Shown: piece after piece, positions 45,224 through 57,037 of the stretch | Numbering within the stretch: the stretch's first letter is position 1 | How the letters are laid out: each line of letters opens with the position of its first letter | Source of the DNA: Hysterangium stoloniferum | Lineage: Eukaryota > Basidiomycota > Agaricomycetes > Hysterangiales > Hysterangiaceae | NCBI GenBank assembly: GCA_015178975.1 | Contig: WHVD01000053.1 | Span: 186,001 to 250,000 of the forward strand | DNA length: 64,000 bases | Direction: 5' to 3' | Notes under the pieces: model-generated | Told to the model about the DNA's origin: nothing | The model's database searches: none | What the model saw: the letters and a program-made list of their open reading frames with translations, nothing else | Program-made: the position numbers and the translations under genes

Positions 45224-46135
45224 AAGCAAAATTCATATATAGGACAAGCTTAGGAACCCTTGCTTCGCTGCGGGCTCCAGCTTGTTGGGGGGCTTTGCCC
45301 AACCCCCCCGTGTCAACAACTTTTAAGTATTTCTGAGACCCATTGTTTGAATGGAAAGTGTTCTGAGAATGGAAAGTGTTCTGAGAACGGAAAGTGTTCT
45401 GGGAACGGAAAGTGTTCTGGGAATGGAAAGTGTTCTGGGAACGGAAAGTGTTCTGGGAATGGAAAGTGTTCTGAGAACGGAAAGTGTTCTGAGAACGGAA
45501 AGTGTTCTGAGAACGGAAAGTGTTCTGAGAACGGAAAGTGTTCTGAGAACGGAAAGTGTTCTGAGAACAGAAAGTGTTCTGAGAACAGAAAGTGTTCTGA
45601 GAATGGAAAGTGTTCTGAGAACGGAAAGTGTTCTGAGAACAGAAAGTGTTCTGAGAACGGAAAGTGTTCTGAGAACGGAAAGTGTTCTGAGAACGGAAAG
45701 TGTTCTGAGAACGGAAAGTGTTCTGAGAACGGAAAGTGTTCTGAGAACGGAAAGTGTTCTGAGAACGGAAAGTGTTCTGAGAACGGAAAGTGTTCTGAGA
45801 ACGGAAAGTGTTCTGAGAACGGAAAGTGTTCTGAGAATGGAAAGTGTTCTATATAAGAACAGAAAACATTACAAAAGGAAACATCTTTGTGACCTGCCCC
45901 ACTGCTTGCTGCAGGCTCTGGCTTGTTGGGGGGCAAACCCCCCCAATACCCCCCATGTCCACAACTCTTAAGTATTTCTGAGGCCCATTGTAAGGGAAAC
46001 TGTTAGAATGGAAAGTCATGTTAGAATGGAAAGTCACATTACAAAATTCATATATAGGACAAGCCTGGGAACCCTTGCTACGCTGCAGGGCAGTCACTTT
46101 GTGACCCGCCCCACAACTTCGCTGTGGGCTCTTCA
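45224..46135. repeat. Pair of GC-hairpin-rich repeats flanking a minisatellite
   Basis: AAATTCATATATAGGACAAGC followed by GAACCCTTGCT(T/A)CGCTGC occurs at 45229-45275 and again at 46046-46090. A third related GC-rich stretch (GGCTTGTTGGGGGGC) occurs at 45279 and 45922. Such short GC-rich stem sequences next to the 3' side of the Helitron may be Helitron-end related, but I cannot place a CTRR terminus. Confidence 0.5.
45351..45852. repeat. 18-bp minisatellite, about 28 copies
   Basis: Highly regular array of GGAAAGTGTTCTGAGAAC with a few unit variants (GGGAAC, GAATGG, AACAGA). Because 18 is a multiple of three, three frames stay open: one strand reads a hexapeptide NGKCSE, another ESVLRT, the reverse FPFSEH. 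High identity points to recent expansion. Confidence 0.95.
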
Positions 46136-46226
46136 ATCAAAACAATAAATACATTAAAACTTCAATCTAACAATACATCTTTGTACACTATATTTGCTGT
46201 TCTCTTTGTCTCTTTTAATAATATTT

Positions 46227-49200
46227 TTATCCTATTCCAACTTCTTCCCCCACATACAATTGCCCATGTCCAAACACTGCCATTCTCAAATCTATTCCTA
46301 CCACTTTCAACAACTGTCCTTGTGACTTGTCCATTGTCATTGTAAATGCCAACCGTACTGGAAACTGAATACGATGCAGTTTAAATGGCAGTTGATCATC
46401 ATTTGTAATTATTTTGATCTGTGAAAGAAATGCCATTTTTCCAGTACATGGTCCAGTTAGGATCCACACTTGAAGCAAATGATTTTCCATTTTCACCAAT
46501 CGCAATTGTGTCCCATTGAAAAGCCCCCTCTGTGGATCTATGTTCCGTAACAGTATCAATGGCACTCCTGGCTTCACCTCAAGTTGACTTGGTGAGATTC
46601 CACCAAAATTCAGGCTGTTCAAATACTCTACAGGATACATCTCTGTCTCACTGTCTCCCTCTGCAGTATCAGCACTGTGGTATACATGACTCTCCCCAGG
46701 GAATTTATTCAGAAGTTCTGAATTAATCTCATCAACCTCTGAATTCCTTGGACATAGAATTGCCTGGTCTAATAAGTCTTCATCTTGCCAATCTCTTTGG
46801 TCTCTATGGATGTCTGGATATATCTCAGCAATTAGATCAGACATTTCTGGACCACAGATCATATGAGGAGGGATATCCATTGTATGATCCAAAGGCAAAT
46901 CCTTTCCATGGCCTACATCCAAGAGCCACTGAGCAAACTGTTCACTTTCTGGATCATCCTGATCCACCCGCATATTCTTTTTCAAGAATAGTATCTTAAT
47001 ATGCTTCCAGAGTTCTGATTTCTGGATACATTGTCCAATGACCTGTTCTTTTGAACCCTTGGGTACAACAGGCAAAGTCTGCTGGAAGTCACCTCCCCAG
47101 GCAACAGGAATCCCTCCAAAGGGAAGATCCTCCTTGTCTAATAAATCCCTTAGGGTTCTGTCAACTGCCTCACATGTGAAACGTGACTGCATAGGAACTT
47201 CATCCCAGATAATCAGTCGCACTTCCTTCATGAGCTCTACCTTTTGTGATCCCTTTTGATATGACATAGAGCATCCTTCTCACAGGGAACAGGGATTGAA
47301 AATATACTGTGAGAAGTGCGACCACCCTTGAGAATCATTGATGCAATTCCAGAGGATGCCACACAAAGCACAATGTAGCCCTTGGCCCTACATGCATGTG
47401 CCAGAGTATTCTATACAAAGGACTTGCCAGTGCCTCCTGGACCATTGACAAAGAACAATTTGCCTTCTTGTTGCTCATCCACTGCCTTCATGATAGTCTC
47501 AAAGGCAGCATGTTGTTCAGGATTGCACTTTTCAAGATTAGCTTGGGCACTGGCAAGCTCATGTTGAATATTATAACTCTTTTGCTCCTTAATGAGACGG
47601 TTGCCAACAATGGCATCCCAATTATCAGTGCAGTTTGGCATGGTTGGATAGTGTGAGAGGGACTTTCCAGAATAGCGTAGGATCTTATCAATTTCATAGA
47701 GACCAAAGTCATAAACTTGGATTGGTGATGGATTGTCAATGCCATGTGTTTGCCGAAGTATGAACTCCAAATCATCACAAAGAAATACTTTGAAGTCATT
47801 CCAGAGTTCATGGGGTTGTGCAGGGGAGGTCATGGTCAAAATGATGGCAAATAACCTCCACAGTTGAAACCCAGATTGTATACCACTGGCTTCTCTGAGG
47901 CACATATGCCACTGGCAGTCATCTTCAAGCAAACCACGTGCCACACAGGCTTGTTGAAATGTAGGATAAGTCTCACCCTGAAAGGTCTTGAGCTGTTCAA
48001 ATGAGGTGGCACCTTTTACAACAGTGAGCAAAGTACATAGGTGGAATCTTTCCCCACTGGCAATATTGACAAAATGAATGCTCCCTATGGAATAACCACT
48101 TTGACGTGGCTTCCATGATTTCTTCTTGGGGACATATGTGAAATACTCAGGAAAGTCCATATAAAATGTGTCCTGGGCATGCTGTCCATTATAACCAATG
48201 AGACCCTTGGCATTAGCTTCAAAATAAGCCATGAGAGTTGTCCCTGAATGCTCTGCCCTTTGTAAAGCCTCAGCAGGACCTTGATCACCATCAAAAAGTA
48301 CAGTGTTTTCCCCAGGAAGATGGACACCAAGTGCCATTACTGCAGGAACCTCGGTGTGGAGTTCATTATGAATTAACCGCCAGACAGATTCATGTGCACT
48401 GACATAACATGCATCGAGGTACTGTTGAATCTCATCTGGTGTCTTTCCAAATTCCATAGTTGTACGATCATGGCCCTTGTAACAGTATTTATGCATGTAC
48501 TTCATTGACCTATTGGTAAAGGTCAACTCAACATTGATGTGGCATTCAAAGGTGAGAATCAAAATGGGGGAGTAAGGGACAACATGTCTGTTATCATATG
48601 TAAACTTGGGAGTTTGATAAACCCTTCCATTGTTGGGGCGACGGCATGTTGGATAGCCTTCCTCATTGGCAATAGTGGCTTTACACCAATCCTTTGGATA
48701 GTGTTTACTGCATTCCTTATCTACCATACAGGCAGCATTTGGATGATCAGTTCCACAGGGACCATGGGTCATGAGTTGACCTACTAAATTAAACAGTCTG
48801 GGATGTGTTTCGGGATCTGGAAAACAGGCAGAAACCATGGAGTCAACATCTTCTGGTGTCCTTGGCTTATTCTGGTCATCAAACCATATGAGGCAGTGCA
48901 TGTGTGGAAGACCACGCTTTTGGAATTCAATGACATGGATGTGGGCTACTGTTCTACCAAAGATGTGGTCCTCTGTGATCATCTTGAGCAACTTAGCCTT
49001 CTTGGCAGCAAAGACCCTGGAGACTAAATCAGGATGATCAGCTGGAGTCTGGCCAGGAAGTAATTCATCAGTAACCTCCTTCCACTTGGGATTGGCTGTC
49101 ATGGTGATGAAGCAGCTGGCATTGCCATACTTTCATGCAATTGCAAAAGAATTGTGCAAACTTTGTCTCATATCCCTTGAACTGCCAGTAAATGTAGAAG

Positions 49201-49663
49201 GGAGTATAACCCTCTGACCAATACTATTGGCATCTGTGTTGATGTCCTCACGTGTAAAGGCATCGACCACCTGGTTGTAGAGTTCTGCACATAACCTTGG
49301 TTGATTATCCTGGATCGTATCTGGGTCAGTGAATAATCTCATCACACCTGGTGAGATGTCTGAAAGGACCCTGCTGCCATGGACATCTGGTCTGCCTTGA
49401 GCCAACAGGAGGTCTCGTTGTGCAGCCAATTGCGCAATCTGAGCCTCTAGTTGATCGATCTCATGAGGGGGGGAGGACTGGCACTCTCCCTGATTGTTGC
49501 TGGTGGCCTCCAGATGTGGGATGACCGGGGAATGTGGGATACCAGCTGTCGCCGAAAGAGGAGGTTCCAGTCCTGCTTCGGGGTGGGGCGGGTGCCCTTC
49601 AGGGTTCAGGTTGATACCCAAGTGGGCAAACATGCCTTGAGATAGGGATCCAGATGTCATCAA
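46227..49663 (-). pseudogene. Helitron RepHel gene (HUH Rep plus PIF1-like helicase), inactivated
   Basis: Minus strand. The N-terminal piece (49663-49136) ends with GQRVILPSTFTGSSRDMRQ of the Helitron-like N domain. After a TGA at 49133-49135 the same frame continues at 49102. The Rep HUH motif is PHMHC (residues 66-70 of that segment). The tyrosine motif is KYMHKYCYKG (Y202, Y206, Y208). The helicase Walker A is GPGGTGKS near 47425, then a TAG at 47411-47413. After a frame change near 47260 come Walker B (LIIWDEVPM), motif III (GGDFQQTLPVV) and the C-terminal AFTMTMDKSQGQ. Helitrons move by rolling-circle replication. Two stops, one frameshift and a shortened N-terminus make this copy non-autonomous. 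Confidence 0.9.
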
Positions 49664-49858
49664 GTGAGCTTTTAAAAATTAATTGTGTAGATATGTAGAG
49701 ATAAGGATCAGAAGTCAGTGATGAGAAAACAGAAAGGACTGAGGATCAACAGCGACGTCATACGAGAACACAAGGCATGCGAGTCCTACATATGCTCAGC
49801 TGGACGTTGAGTGCCGAACTACTCCCAGCACACCAGGGATCGTGTGGCACTCGACACT
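49664..49858 (-). mobile_element. Helitron 5' terminal region
   Basis: Nearly identical to 10632-10826, with a common border after GTGGCACTCGACACTA. On the minus strand the terminus reads TAGTGTCGAGTGCC, so either the T of TAGTG or the TC of TCGAG is the first base; canonical Helitrons start with TC. Confidence 0.65.
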
Positions 49859-50228
49859 AGAAAGTGCCGCACGACTGCTGCGACATGTTTCTTTTTTCAA
49901 AATTGGTGGATACTTCATCAATTTTGTATTGAAACTTACAAAAATAAAATTATATTTGACATTATATCATGAAAACATGAGAACTGTTACATCTAGTGTA
50001 CATTTTCCTGGTGAAATATACCTTGTGCACCACTTTAATTGGTACATACTTAGTTTTAGCCCTTCCTTGAGTGGCACTAATGCTCCAATAAACTTATTAA
50101 GGTCTTAAATAATAAAATATAACTTCTAAATGACATGGGTTCTAGGTTTACATGAAAAACCTGCATGTCGCGGCACTTCCTAATTAGGAAGGTAACTGCC
50201 GCGACACTGAAACAACTGTACTTGAGGC
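49859..50228. other. Non-coding stretch with a hairpin palindrome at its right end
   Basis: AT-rich. At 50166-50206 TGTCGCGGCA pairs with TGCCGCGACA, and between them lies the perfect 16-bp palindrome CTTCCTAATTAGGAAG. The left flank (49862-49890) contains related AGTGCCGC and GCGACA words, so this may be a small terminal-inverted-repeat element. Confidence 0.5.
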
Positions 50229-51425
50229 TCTAAAAATGTCAAATACTATGTGAGAAATGCTCTATTATGTTATATGTCTTAAAAGTGAATATTATATACA
50301 AAAAACCTTGTTATTAGAGGTTAGGGTTAGGGTTAGGGTTAGGATTTACATACCACACCTTTGTCTTTTCATAATTCACCCTGGGTGATTTTCTGAGTAT
50401 TCTTTTAGGCTGCCTCTGAAACATAGCTTCCTCACCCATTCACTCTGCTTTGTACTTCTGAGCTTATCAGGATTTTGGCCTATTTAGAGGCAAATGTGAG
50501 ATTCTTGAGTGTCTGGTTCACTGCATTCACTGAACCCCTATTACATGAAAGTATGAGCATCAGATTGTGAAATTGATAGTGAAATAGATGATATTCAGTC
50601 GAATATAGACTCCACTATTTCCAATCTCATGTCACTGGATCCACTGGTGATAGCAAGGAGGAGGCAGCTCAGGGGTTTACCAATGACTATATTCACTATG
50701 ATCAATATCATAATTGGTCTATATTAGTTGTCAACATGAAGGAAGAGTTAGTAACCTTGGAAATAAGCCATTCATTTGTGATGAATGTGATAAGATTCAG
50801 ATTCAACTGTCATTGTGACCTCAATCAGAACTATATGTGAACTTGGTTTGATATGTGGATAACCTCTTACATATTAAATTAACTCCTCTATGTATATATA
50901 GATGTAGAAATAGCATTTGCAATCCAATCTGAATATAGTGTTACATCACATTGCATTTAAACTTACTTCTCTCTACTGAAAAACTACTGTTCCCTTTCTA
51001 TTTTGGCATATTGAATAACAACTTTACTTATGGATGACAGAGGCTCTAAAAAATGTCAAATACTATGTCTGAAATGCTCTATATTGTGTTATATGCTCTT
51101 AAAAGGCAAATTATATATACAGAAACTCTGTTTATTTGTATGAAAATATTTTATACCTTCAAGTCTCTTTATAATTCAACATGGGTTGTTTTCTGAGTAT
51201 TCCTTCAGATTACTTCTCAAACAAAGCTTCCTCACACACTTCCTCTGCTTTGCACTTCTGAGCTGGTTGTGGTTTTGGTCTATTTAGAGGGAAAATATGA
51301 GATTCTTGAGTGTCTGGTTCACTGCCTTCACTAAATTCTGGCCCATGCTACAGTATATCAAAGTATGAGTAGTAATCTATATCAGATTTTGAAATTGATA
51401 GTAAAATACCTGATATTCAGTCTCC
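50229..51425. repeat. Direct duplication, period about 813 bp
   Basis: 50229-50610 is repeated at 51042-51425 with about 85% similarity by eye, from CTCTAAAAATGTCAAATACTATG to GATATTCAGTC. On the minus strand both contain coding-like sequence (for example EVCEEALFEK near 51225). They derive from the unidentified gene at 51380-53061. Confidence 0.75.
50321..50344. repeat. Interstitial telomeric repeat (TTAGGG)
   Basis: Three perfect TTAGGG units and a fourth ending TTAGGA, preceded by AGAGG. The paralogous copy at about 51130 lacks them and has unrelated sequence there. Confidence 0.95.
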
Positions 51426-53061
51426 TCTGGTTCAGGAATATCACATTCATTCCAAGAGTAGGGAACAAAAGGATATGGACTCCATTTATTCTGATGATTA
51501 CCTGCATTATTAGGATACGTACAGGGCAGGTCTCCGGAGAAACCCGCGGAATATCTGGTAGGACTTGGCTTCAGCTTATAGGCTGCGCCCTCGCTAGATC
51601 ATGTTGTCCAATTTCAGACAGGCAGATGGGAATGCTGGGGAGTCCAGGTGGGGGTCGTCGTCGAGAGGTCAGAGGTCGGAGGTCGTGGGTCGTGAGTCGA
51701 GATTAGTGAGAGAGATAGATGTGCCGGAGCCCGTGGGCTCTGACTAGTGTGCACGGTATGATTCAAGTAGGGTTTTAGAGTGGAAAATGTATTAGATTAC
51801 TGGGGGGAATCTAAGCCAATTTTCTGACTGGATTGTATGTACAACATCTGCCAGTTTAAATAGACTGTGGAGTAAATGTCATACCGAATCCAGTAATAAT
51901 GAGACGAAACGAGCAAAACATAAAACGGGAATAGTAAACACCAAATTGGTATTAGGAACGGGATGGAACGGAGCAGAGTCTGAATAGTGACAAATCATAA
52001 ACCATAATGGGAAATGGAGTGGGAGCGGAGTCCAAATCGTGACAGGTCATTTGACTAAAACGGGAACGGGGCTTGGTTAGAGGGATGACGGGTATTCTGA
52101 GCAGGGTCCAGTGACTGATATGCAGGATGAGGTCAGACATAGACAGAGACAGAGTCCGGTGAATATTCTGGTGACTGAAACACAATGTAACGAAGTCAAA
52201 CATAGACAAGGCTGATGTACAGAGTCTGGTGGGAATTCTGGTGAACCGATAATAGGTGCGTATAGGGTGCAGGTGTGTGTAAGTTAGTGCCCAGAGTCCG
52301 GCGGGATTTCCGGTCGTAAGATGCATCCAATCCCCATTGTGAAAGCTGGCAGGCCCTGGTGCTTTTGAAGTCTCAAACATTTCATGTTCAAGTAATCCAA
52401 TGGCCTCTTTGTCAACATCTATAGCAGGGAAAGGTGGTCCCTGGCTATGTTGTATATGCCATGAGTGCTTCAGTAGGTCTTGAAATAGTTGTGTATGTTT
52501 AGGAAGATCCTCAAAAGGTGGGCCATCAGGGGATAATTGAGTGTAGGACTGTTTGAGGATAAGAAGAGTCATTGCATGGGCTGTAATCTTTGGATCCATT
52601 TACCCTGTACCAGAGTCTAGGTTCATATGCAGCCAATAATGTGTCATTGCAATTTGTATGGAAGAGAGATTTCCAGAAAACAATATAAGATCGTTTAAGG
52701 TATGTGGATTCAGCCTTCAACTCTTGAGCTATTTAAACACAACTGTAAGAGGTTATCCAAATCTCAAACAAGTTCACATACCATTCTGATCAAGCTCACA
52801 ATGCTAGTTGAATCTGAACCATATCACATTCATCACAAATGAATGGCTTATTTCCAAGGTTACTAGCTCTTCATTCACATTGGCAAGCAATATGAGACCA
52901 ATTATGACATTCATGTAGTCATTGGTAAACCTTTGAGCTGCTTCCTCATTACCATCACCAGTATGTCCACAGTGACATGAGATTGGAAATAGTGAAGCAT
53001 TAGAACTTAACAGCACTGGTATATGAAGATATGTCTGAAACTGTCTGAATCTACTCTTCAA
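51410..53061 (-). pseudogene. Unidentified minus-strand gene remnant, split by a solo LTR B
   Basis: Coding-like pieces on the minus strand: 53061-52804 (CHCGHTGDGNEEAAQRF, LEISHSFVMNV), 52599-52327 (LLILKQSYTQLSPDGPPFEDLP…GDWMH) and, beyond the LTR, 51507-51410 (WSPYPFVPYSWNECDIPEPEETE). The second and third pieces meet at the LTR insertion point, so they were one exon region, although one frame change is needed. I do not recognise the family. An inverted relic of the first piece lies at about 50670-50870. Confidence 0.45.
51508..52321 (-). mobile_element. Solo LTR, family B, with perfect TSD
   Basis: An 814-bp inverted LTR B (plus-strand left end TATTAGGATACG, right end GGTCGTAAGA). It is flanked by TGCAT at 51503-51507 and 52322-52326. 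The terminal TG/CA have decayed to TA and GA. Confidence 0.9.
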
Positions 53062-53702
53062 GATATTGTGATATGATAGCTTTTTGTATTTTTACTGAGG
53101 ATCCTGAATGTTGTAAACCATCATGCTCATTGATAGCATTGCCATTATGGAACCTTGATGTAAAGTGTTGAACAGATGGTGAATAGATGGCTTTGCCTAC
53201 AAGGTTGTAGTGGAGACCTTCAAGATGGTTTGAATTCTGAAATTATTTGAGCTTTTTAGGCAGACACCATGTCTCTGTCAAGCCCTCATAATCCAGGGAC
53301 AAAACAAGCATGATAGGAATGTGTATCCAGATTTCCATTATAGAGGGTGTACTCTTGCATATCTGTTCACCTTGACATGATTTCCAACAAGCATCTACAC
53401 TGAGCTTGGAAGAACCTGTGAGTATAATCATGATTGCAAATTGCCATTTGCCATCTGGTAGTGTTTGAGTTGAAGATATTGAATTATTTGGGCTTCAAGA
53501 AATGGAAGTGTTGCATTATCACAAGAATGGCTATGAAAATCTTGAATAGACCTCTCAAACCAACCCATGAGAACATCAGGCTCATTAATTGCTTCAATAA
53601 ACTTCTTTTGAAGGAGTTGTTCACACAACTGATCACATTTGGTAGAAATCAATATACTTTCTTGATCAGAATATAATGTGGCTGCACATAACTGTGTATG
53701 TA

Positions 53703-53978
53703 TCATTTGACTATAATGGGAACAGGGCTCAGTTCGAGAGCTGATGGGTTTTCCAAGTGGGGTCCAGTGACTGGTGCATGGGACAGGGTCAGATATAGAC
53801 AGGGACGGAGTCCAGCGGGTATTCCAGTGACTGATACATGAAGTAATGAAGGTCAAGCATGGACAGATCTGACATACGGAGTCCAGCAGGTATTCCAGTA
53901 AACTGATAATTGGTGCATGTAGGGTGTGGGTGCATATAAGTTAGTGCCCGGAGTCTGGCAGGATTTCCGGTTGTAACA
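53703..53978 (-). mobile_element. LTR family B, 5' partial copy, inverted
   Basis: Matches the first ~275 bp of LTR B read from 53978 (TGTTACAACCGGAAATCC) to about 53703, where similarity stops. No partner end was found, so it is truncated. Confidence 0.8.
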
Positions 53979-54389
53979 ATTACCACCATAATGTCTGAGA
54001 TTAATCAACTCATCACTCACTGAGGCACAGTCTGAAGCACAATCCCCATGTGGTGCAAGAGAATTGTTTGATGACAGGTGGCTGTTGATGACTTGAATGC
54101 AATGATGATGATGAGAGAATGGATGGACCATCCAAGGGGATGGCACCTGAGCGAGACCAGGATGCTAAGTTTAGATGGTCTGATTGTTTGGAGTCTAATG
54201 AAGATCAGCTTGGGCCACTCCTGGAAACATGGACCTTACCTGACACTGTGAGAACCAGGGGGATTAGAGGGGTGGAGAGTCCAGTAACCTTCTCCCATTT
54301 CTCCCTAAATATAAGCACCATTTTCATCGAGGTAGATGAAAATGAATCTATGACAACTGAACCACCCTCCCCAGGTTAGAGCCTGCAAA

Positions 54390-56230
54390 AGCAGATGGAT
54401 CTAAACACAAGTTGTCAACACAAACTGGAAAAGGAAAGGAAAGAAGGGAGGGCAAACATCCCTTGAAGACTCCGACTAATGCAACTTCATTTCCAAACTT
54501 CCCAGCTGGAAGTGAGAAACAGAACAGTTGGCCTCCAAAAGAACAGAAGTCCAAGAAAGTCACTAGCTGTTATGTATGGGAACCCTCACAAGTGCCTGAG
54601 GGTGGATACCTTGCAGTCAGAGGGAAATGGAAAATTCGGACCACCATCAGATTCAAGTAGTTCCTCTTCCAGTAATGGAGAGGATAAGTCATCAAGTGGC
54701 ACATCCACTGATTCTGACTCATCAGCCAGTCAGAGAAGTACCGACTCATCTGATTCTGAGTCAGGATCAGAGGGTATTGCCCCTAGTCATTCTAAGACCG
54801 AAGGGAAGAAGTGGCAAAAGAAAGCCTCACCTAGTTCTCAGTGCATAAGACACAAAAAATGCAAAGGGTCCAAAGCTGATGTGAAATGTACCAAAAAAAC
54901 TGCTCACTGGAGTTAAGACAAAGCAAGCTGTGATTTATACAGGCACAGCTGATCTATAGACAGAGATAAATGGGTTAGATTGCAAATGGGCTGTGAAATT
55001 AATCATTTACTTCCTTGATGGAAAAGCAAGCTTGTTCTATATGAAGCATGTGGCATTGAGCAAGCAGAAGTGGACATTAAAGGCTGTTTATGAATGGCCT
55101 TTTTGACTACTGTTTCCCTGCTGATTACAGGTTGCAGTTGTGGGAGCAATTAACCTCATCCAGACAGGGTGGAAGGTGCTTTCAGGATTTTGCTCAAGAT
55201 GTTGAGCATAATGCAACTAGGTTTCCTGATATCCAGGAGTGTCAACTTAAGCAGATTGTGTGGGATGGGGTGCACAATTATCTGAAAGAGAAATGGTTAG
55301 ATAAGGGGTTAAACCCTGACAACACTTCATGGAAGTGACTTGTCAAGAATATTACTTGATTTGAAGCAGCTCAAGAGTTTTGTAAGGCAGAAAAAGGCCA
55401 AAGGGAAACCTCATTTGTTAAATCAACCTGAGGATGCCCACTAAAGAGTGAACAAGCCAATTATATAGTGGGACAAACTGACAACAAAGGAAGAAGATCT
55501 CACCTATTGACATCTTCCAGGTTCAAAAACACCACTAAAGTACCACACTTGAAATTGAGTTGTACAGAGATGAATCAACTTTGAGCAGAAGGGTGATGCT
55601 TCATTTGCAAGAAGGAGGGTCATGAATCCCACAACTGCCCTTAAGGGAAATTCCTTTCAGCACCCAAATGGGGTGCCACAGTGTCTGCTGGCTCTGTCAG
55701 AGTGAAATGACTCACAGATTTGGAAAAAGAAATGGAGCGAGCAGAGATACAACTCTGCATGGCATCCTTTGTGCTAAGTAATGAGGAAGCCCAACAAGAG
55801 TTTACTACCTGACATGATTGTATTTATGCAGCTTGGCTGCAGAAATCAATTACTGAATATTTTGGGCCAGATACTGCCATAGCTGAGGGGCGGGATCCAA
55901 TGACACGATTTGAGGTGTCCTTGTCAGTTGCAGATTTCATCATTAAAGATAATGTCATACCCAGGACTCTGCTGCACATTGGAAAGGTAGACTGTAGGGA
56001 ACCTGGGTATCATGTGGATCAAAGTATATTAAGCAACCCAGAATGGTCTGGGAAAAGGCTCACTGATAACTGTGCTGACCAAGTTGCTGTAGCAACAATA
56101 ATACAACATCAGTGTTGTATGCACTTTTCAAATGTAGAGTCCATTGATGCAGGGATGTGCCACACAGAACAGTTTCTGGTATTATTTGATCATTTGTACT
56201 GGATGTGTGAGATAGTAGATCATCTCTGAC
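54390..56230 (+). pseudogene. gypsy-2: Gag and protease-region remnant
   Basis: Ser/Asp/Glu-rich N-terminal region (54480-54916, with a run of Ser followed by DSDSSAS). A retrotransposon-gag core at 55090-55335 contains LFDYCFPADYRLQ, FPDIQECQLKQIVWDGVH and YLKEKWL. A CCHC zinc knuckle lies at about 55597-55640 (C-x2-C-x4-H-x4-C). A region at 55898-56226 follows that may be the linker or protease remnant; no D-S/T-G was found. Several stops and frame changes lie between the pieces. Gag packages the element RNA. It precedes the pol remnants of gypsy-2, but the RT between them is missing. Confidence 0.75.
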
Positions 56231-56532
56231 CCCACTTGTATATGGCAATCTCCAAACAAGCCCTCTTTAGTGGCCAGTACAGCTATTTTAATGGAGGGCA
56301 GGATGGACCAGGGGGAGTCTCTAGTGGATGATGAACCAATGAGAACAAACTGGAACAATCAAGGACAGTATCTCCTAGCAGCTTTGAAGGAGTACTTCAT
56401 GCCAGAGAGACATTGCAGGAAGGGATTTCCCCAGAAGCTCAGTTTTGGGTACATACTGAAGAGTCTGGCTTGCAGATTTGGGATGAGACCAATACTGACT
56501 TTCCATTGTTTATGCCCTGGTCTGTATTCAGG

Positions 56533-57020
56533 TGTTAAGTACCATATCAGAAACTTACTCTGGGAACTATTGGGAAATTACAGGAACCTGGTAACTTCCC
56601 AACAGTGGTTAAGGAAGTTGGCTTCAGCTTATGTGCTGTGCCCCAATGCAAAACACTCAGGTCCTTATATTTCAGGTGGAAACTTGCTCAGGAGAATATG
56701 GATATTCAGAGTTCCAAAGAATTCCAAATATCAAGCATACAGAAAGAGATAAGGAGTAAGAAACTAAGTCAATATCAGATCTGAAGTGTAAGTAGAAAAT
56801 ACATCAGACTAATATAAGTGTTTCCATTATTGTACTACGAACTAAGATCCCAATAAGATGGAATAGGGAATTATACCAAAATGGAATATAATAAGATAGA
56901 ATAGGGAAGAATAGTTCCAGAACAGAAATACATACAATAAGTAAGCAAGTGAATACTTGTCTAAACAACAAGTTACCAAATGTGGAACAAGATGACTTCC
57001 AAAATATTTGGGAACTGGTA
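56533..57020 (-). mobile_element. Probable decayed LTR C-type insertion
   Basis: Begins TGTTAAGTACC. It contains GGAAGTTGGCTTCAGCTTATGTGCTGTGCCC in two parts, matching the reversed 3' region of LTR C (5090-5135). The right border is unclear. It occupies the place where RT should be in gypsy-2. Confidence 0.5.
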
Positions 57021-57037
57021 AGATTCCATGATGGAAA

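Noticed and set aside
44584..45971. Long repetitive open frames with TrpMetGly-rich, ThrHisPro-rich, NGKCSE or FPFSEH repeats
   Set aside because: By-products of the 20-bp and 18-bp minisatellites; no evidence of a gene around them.
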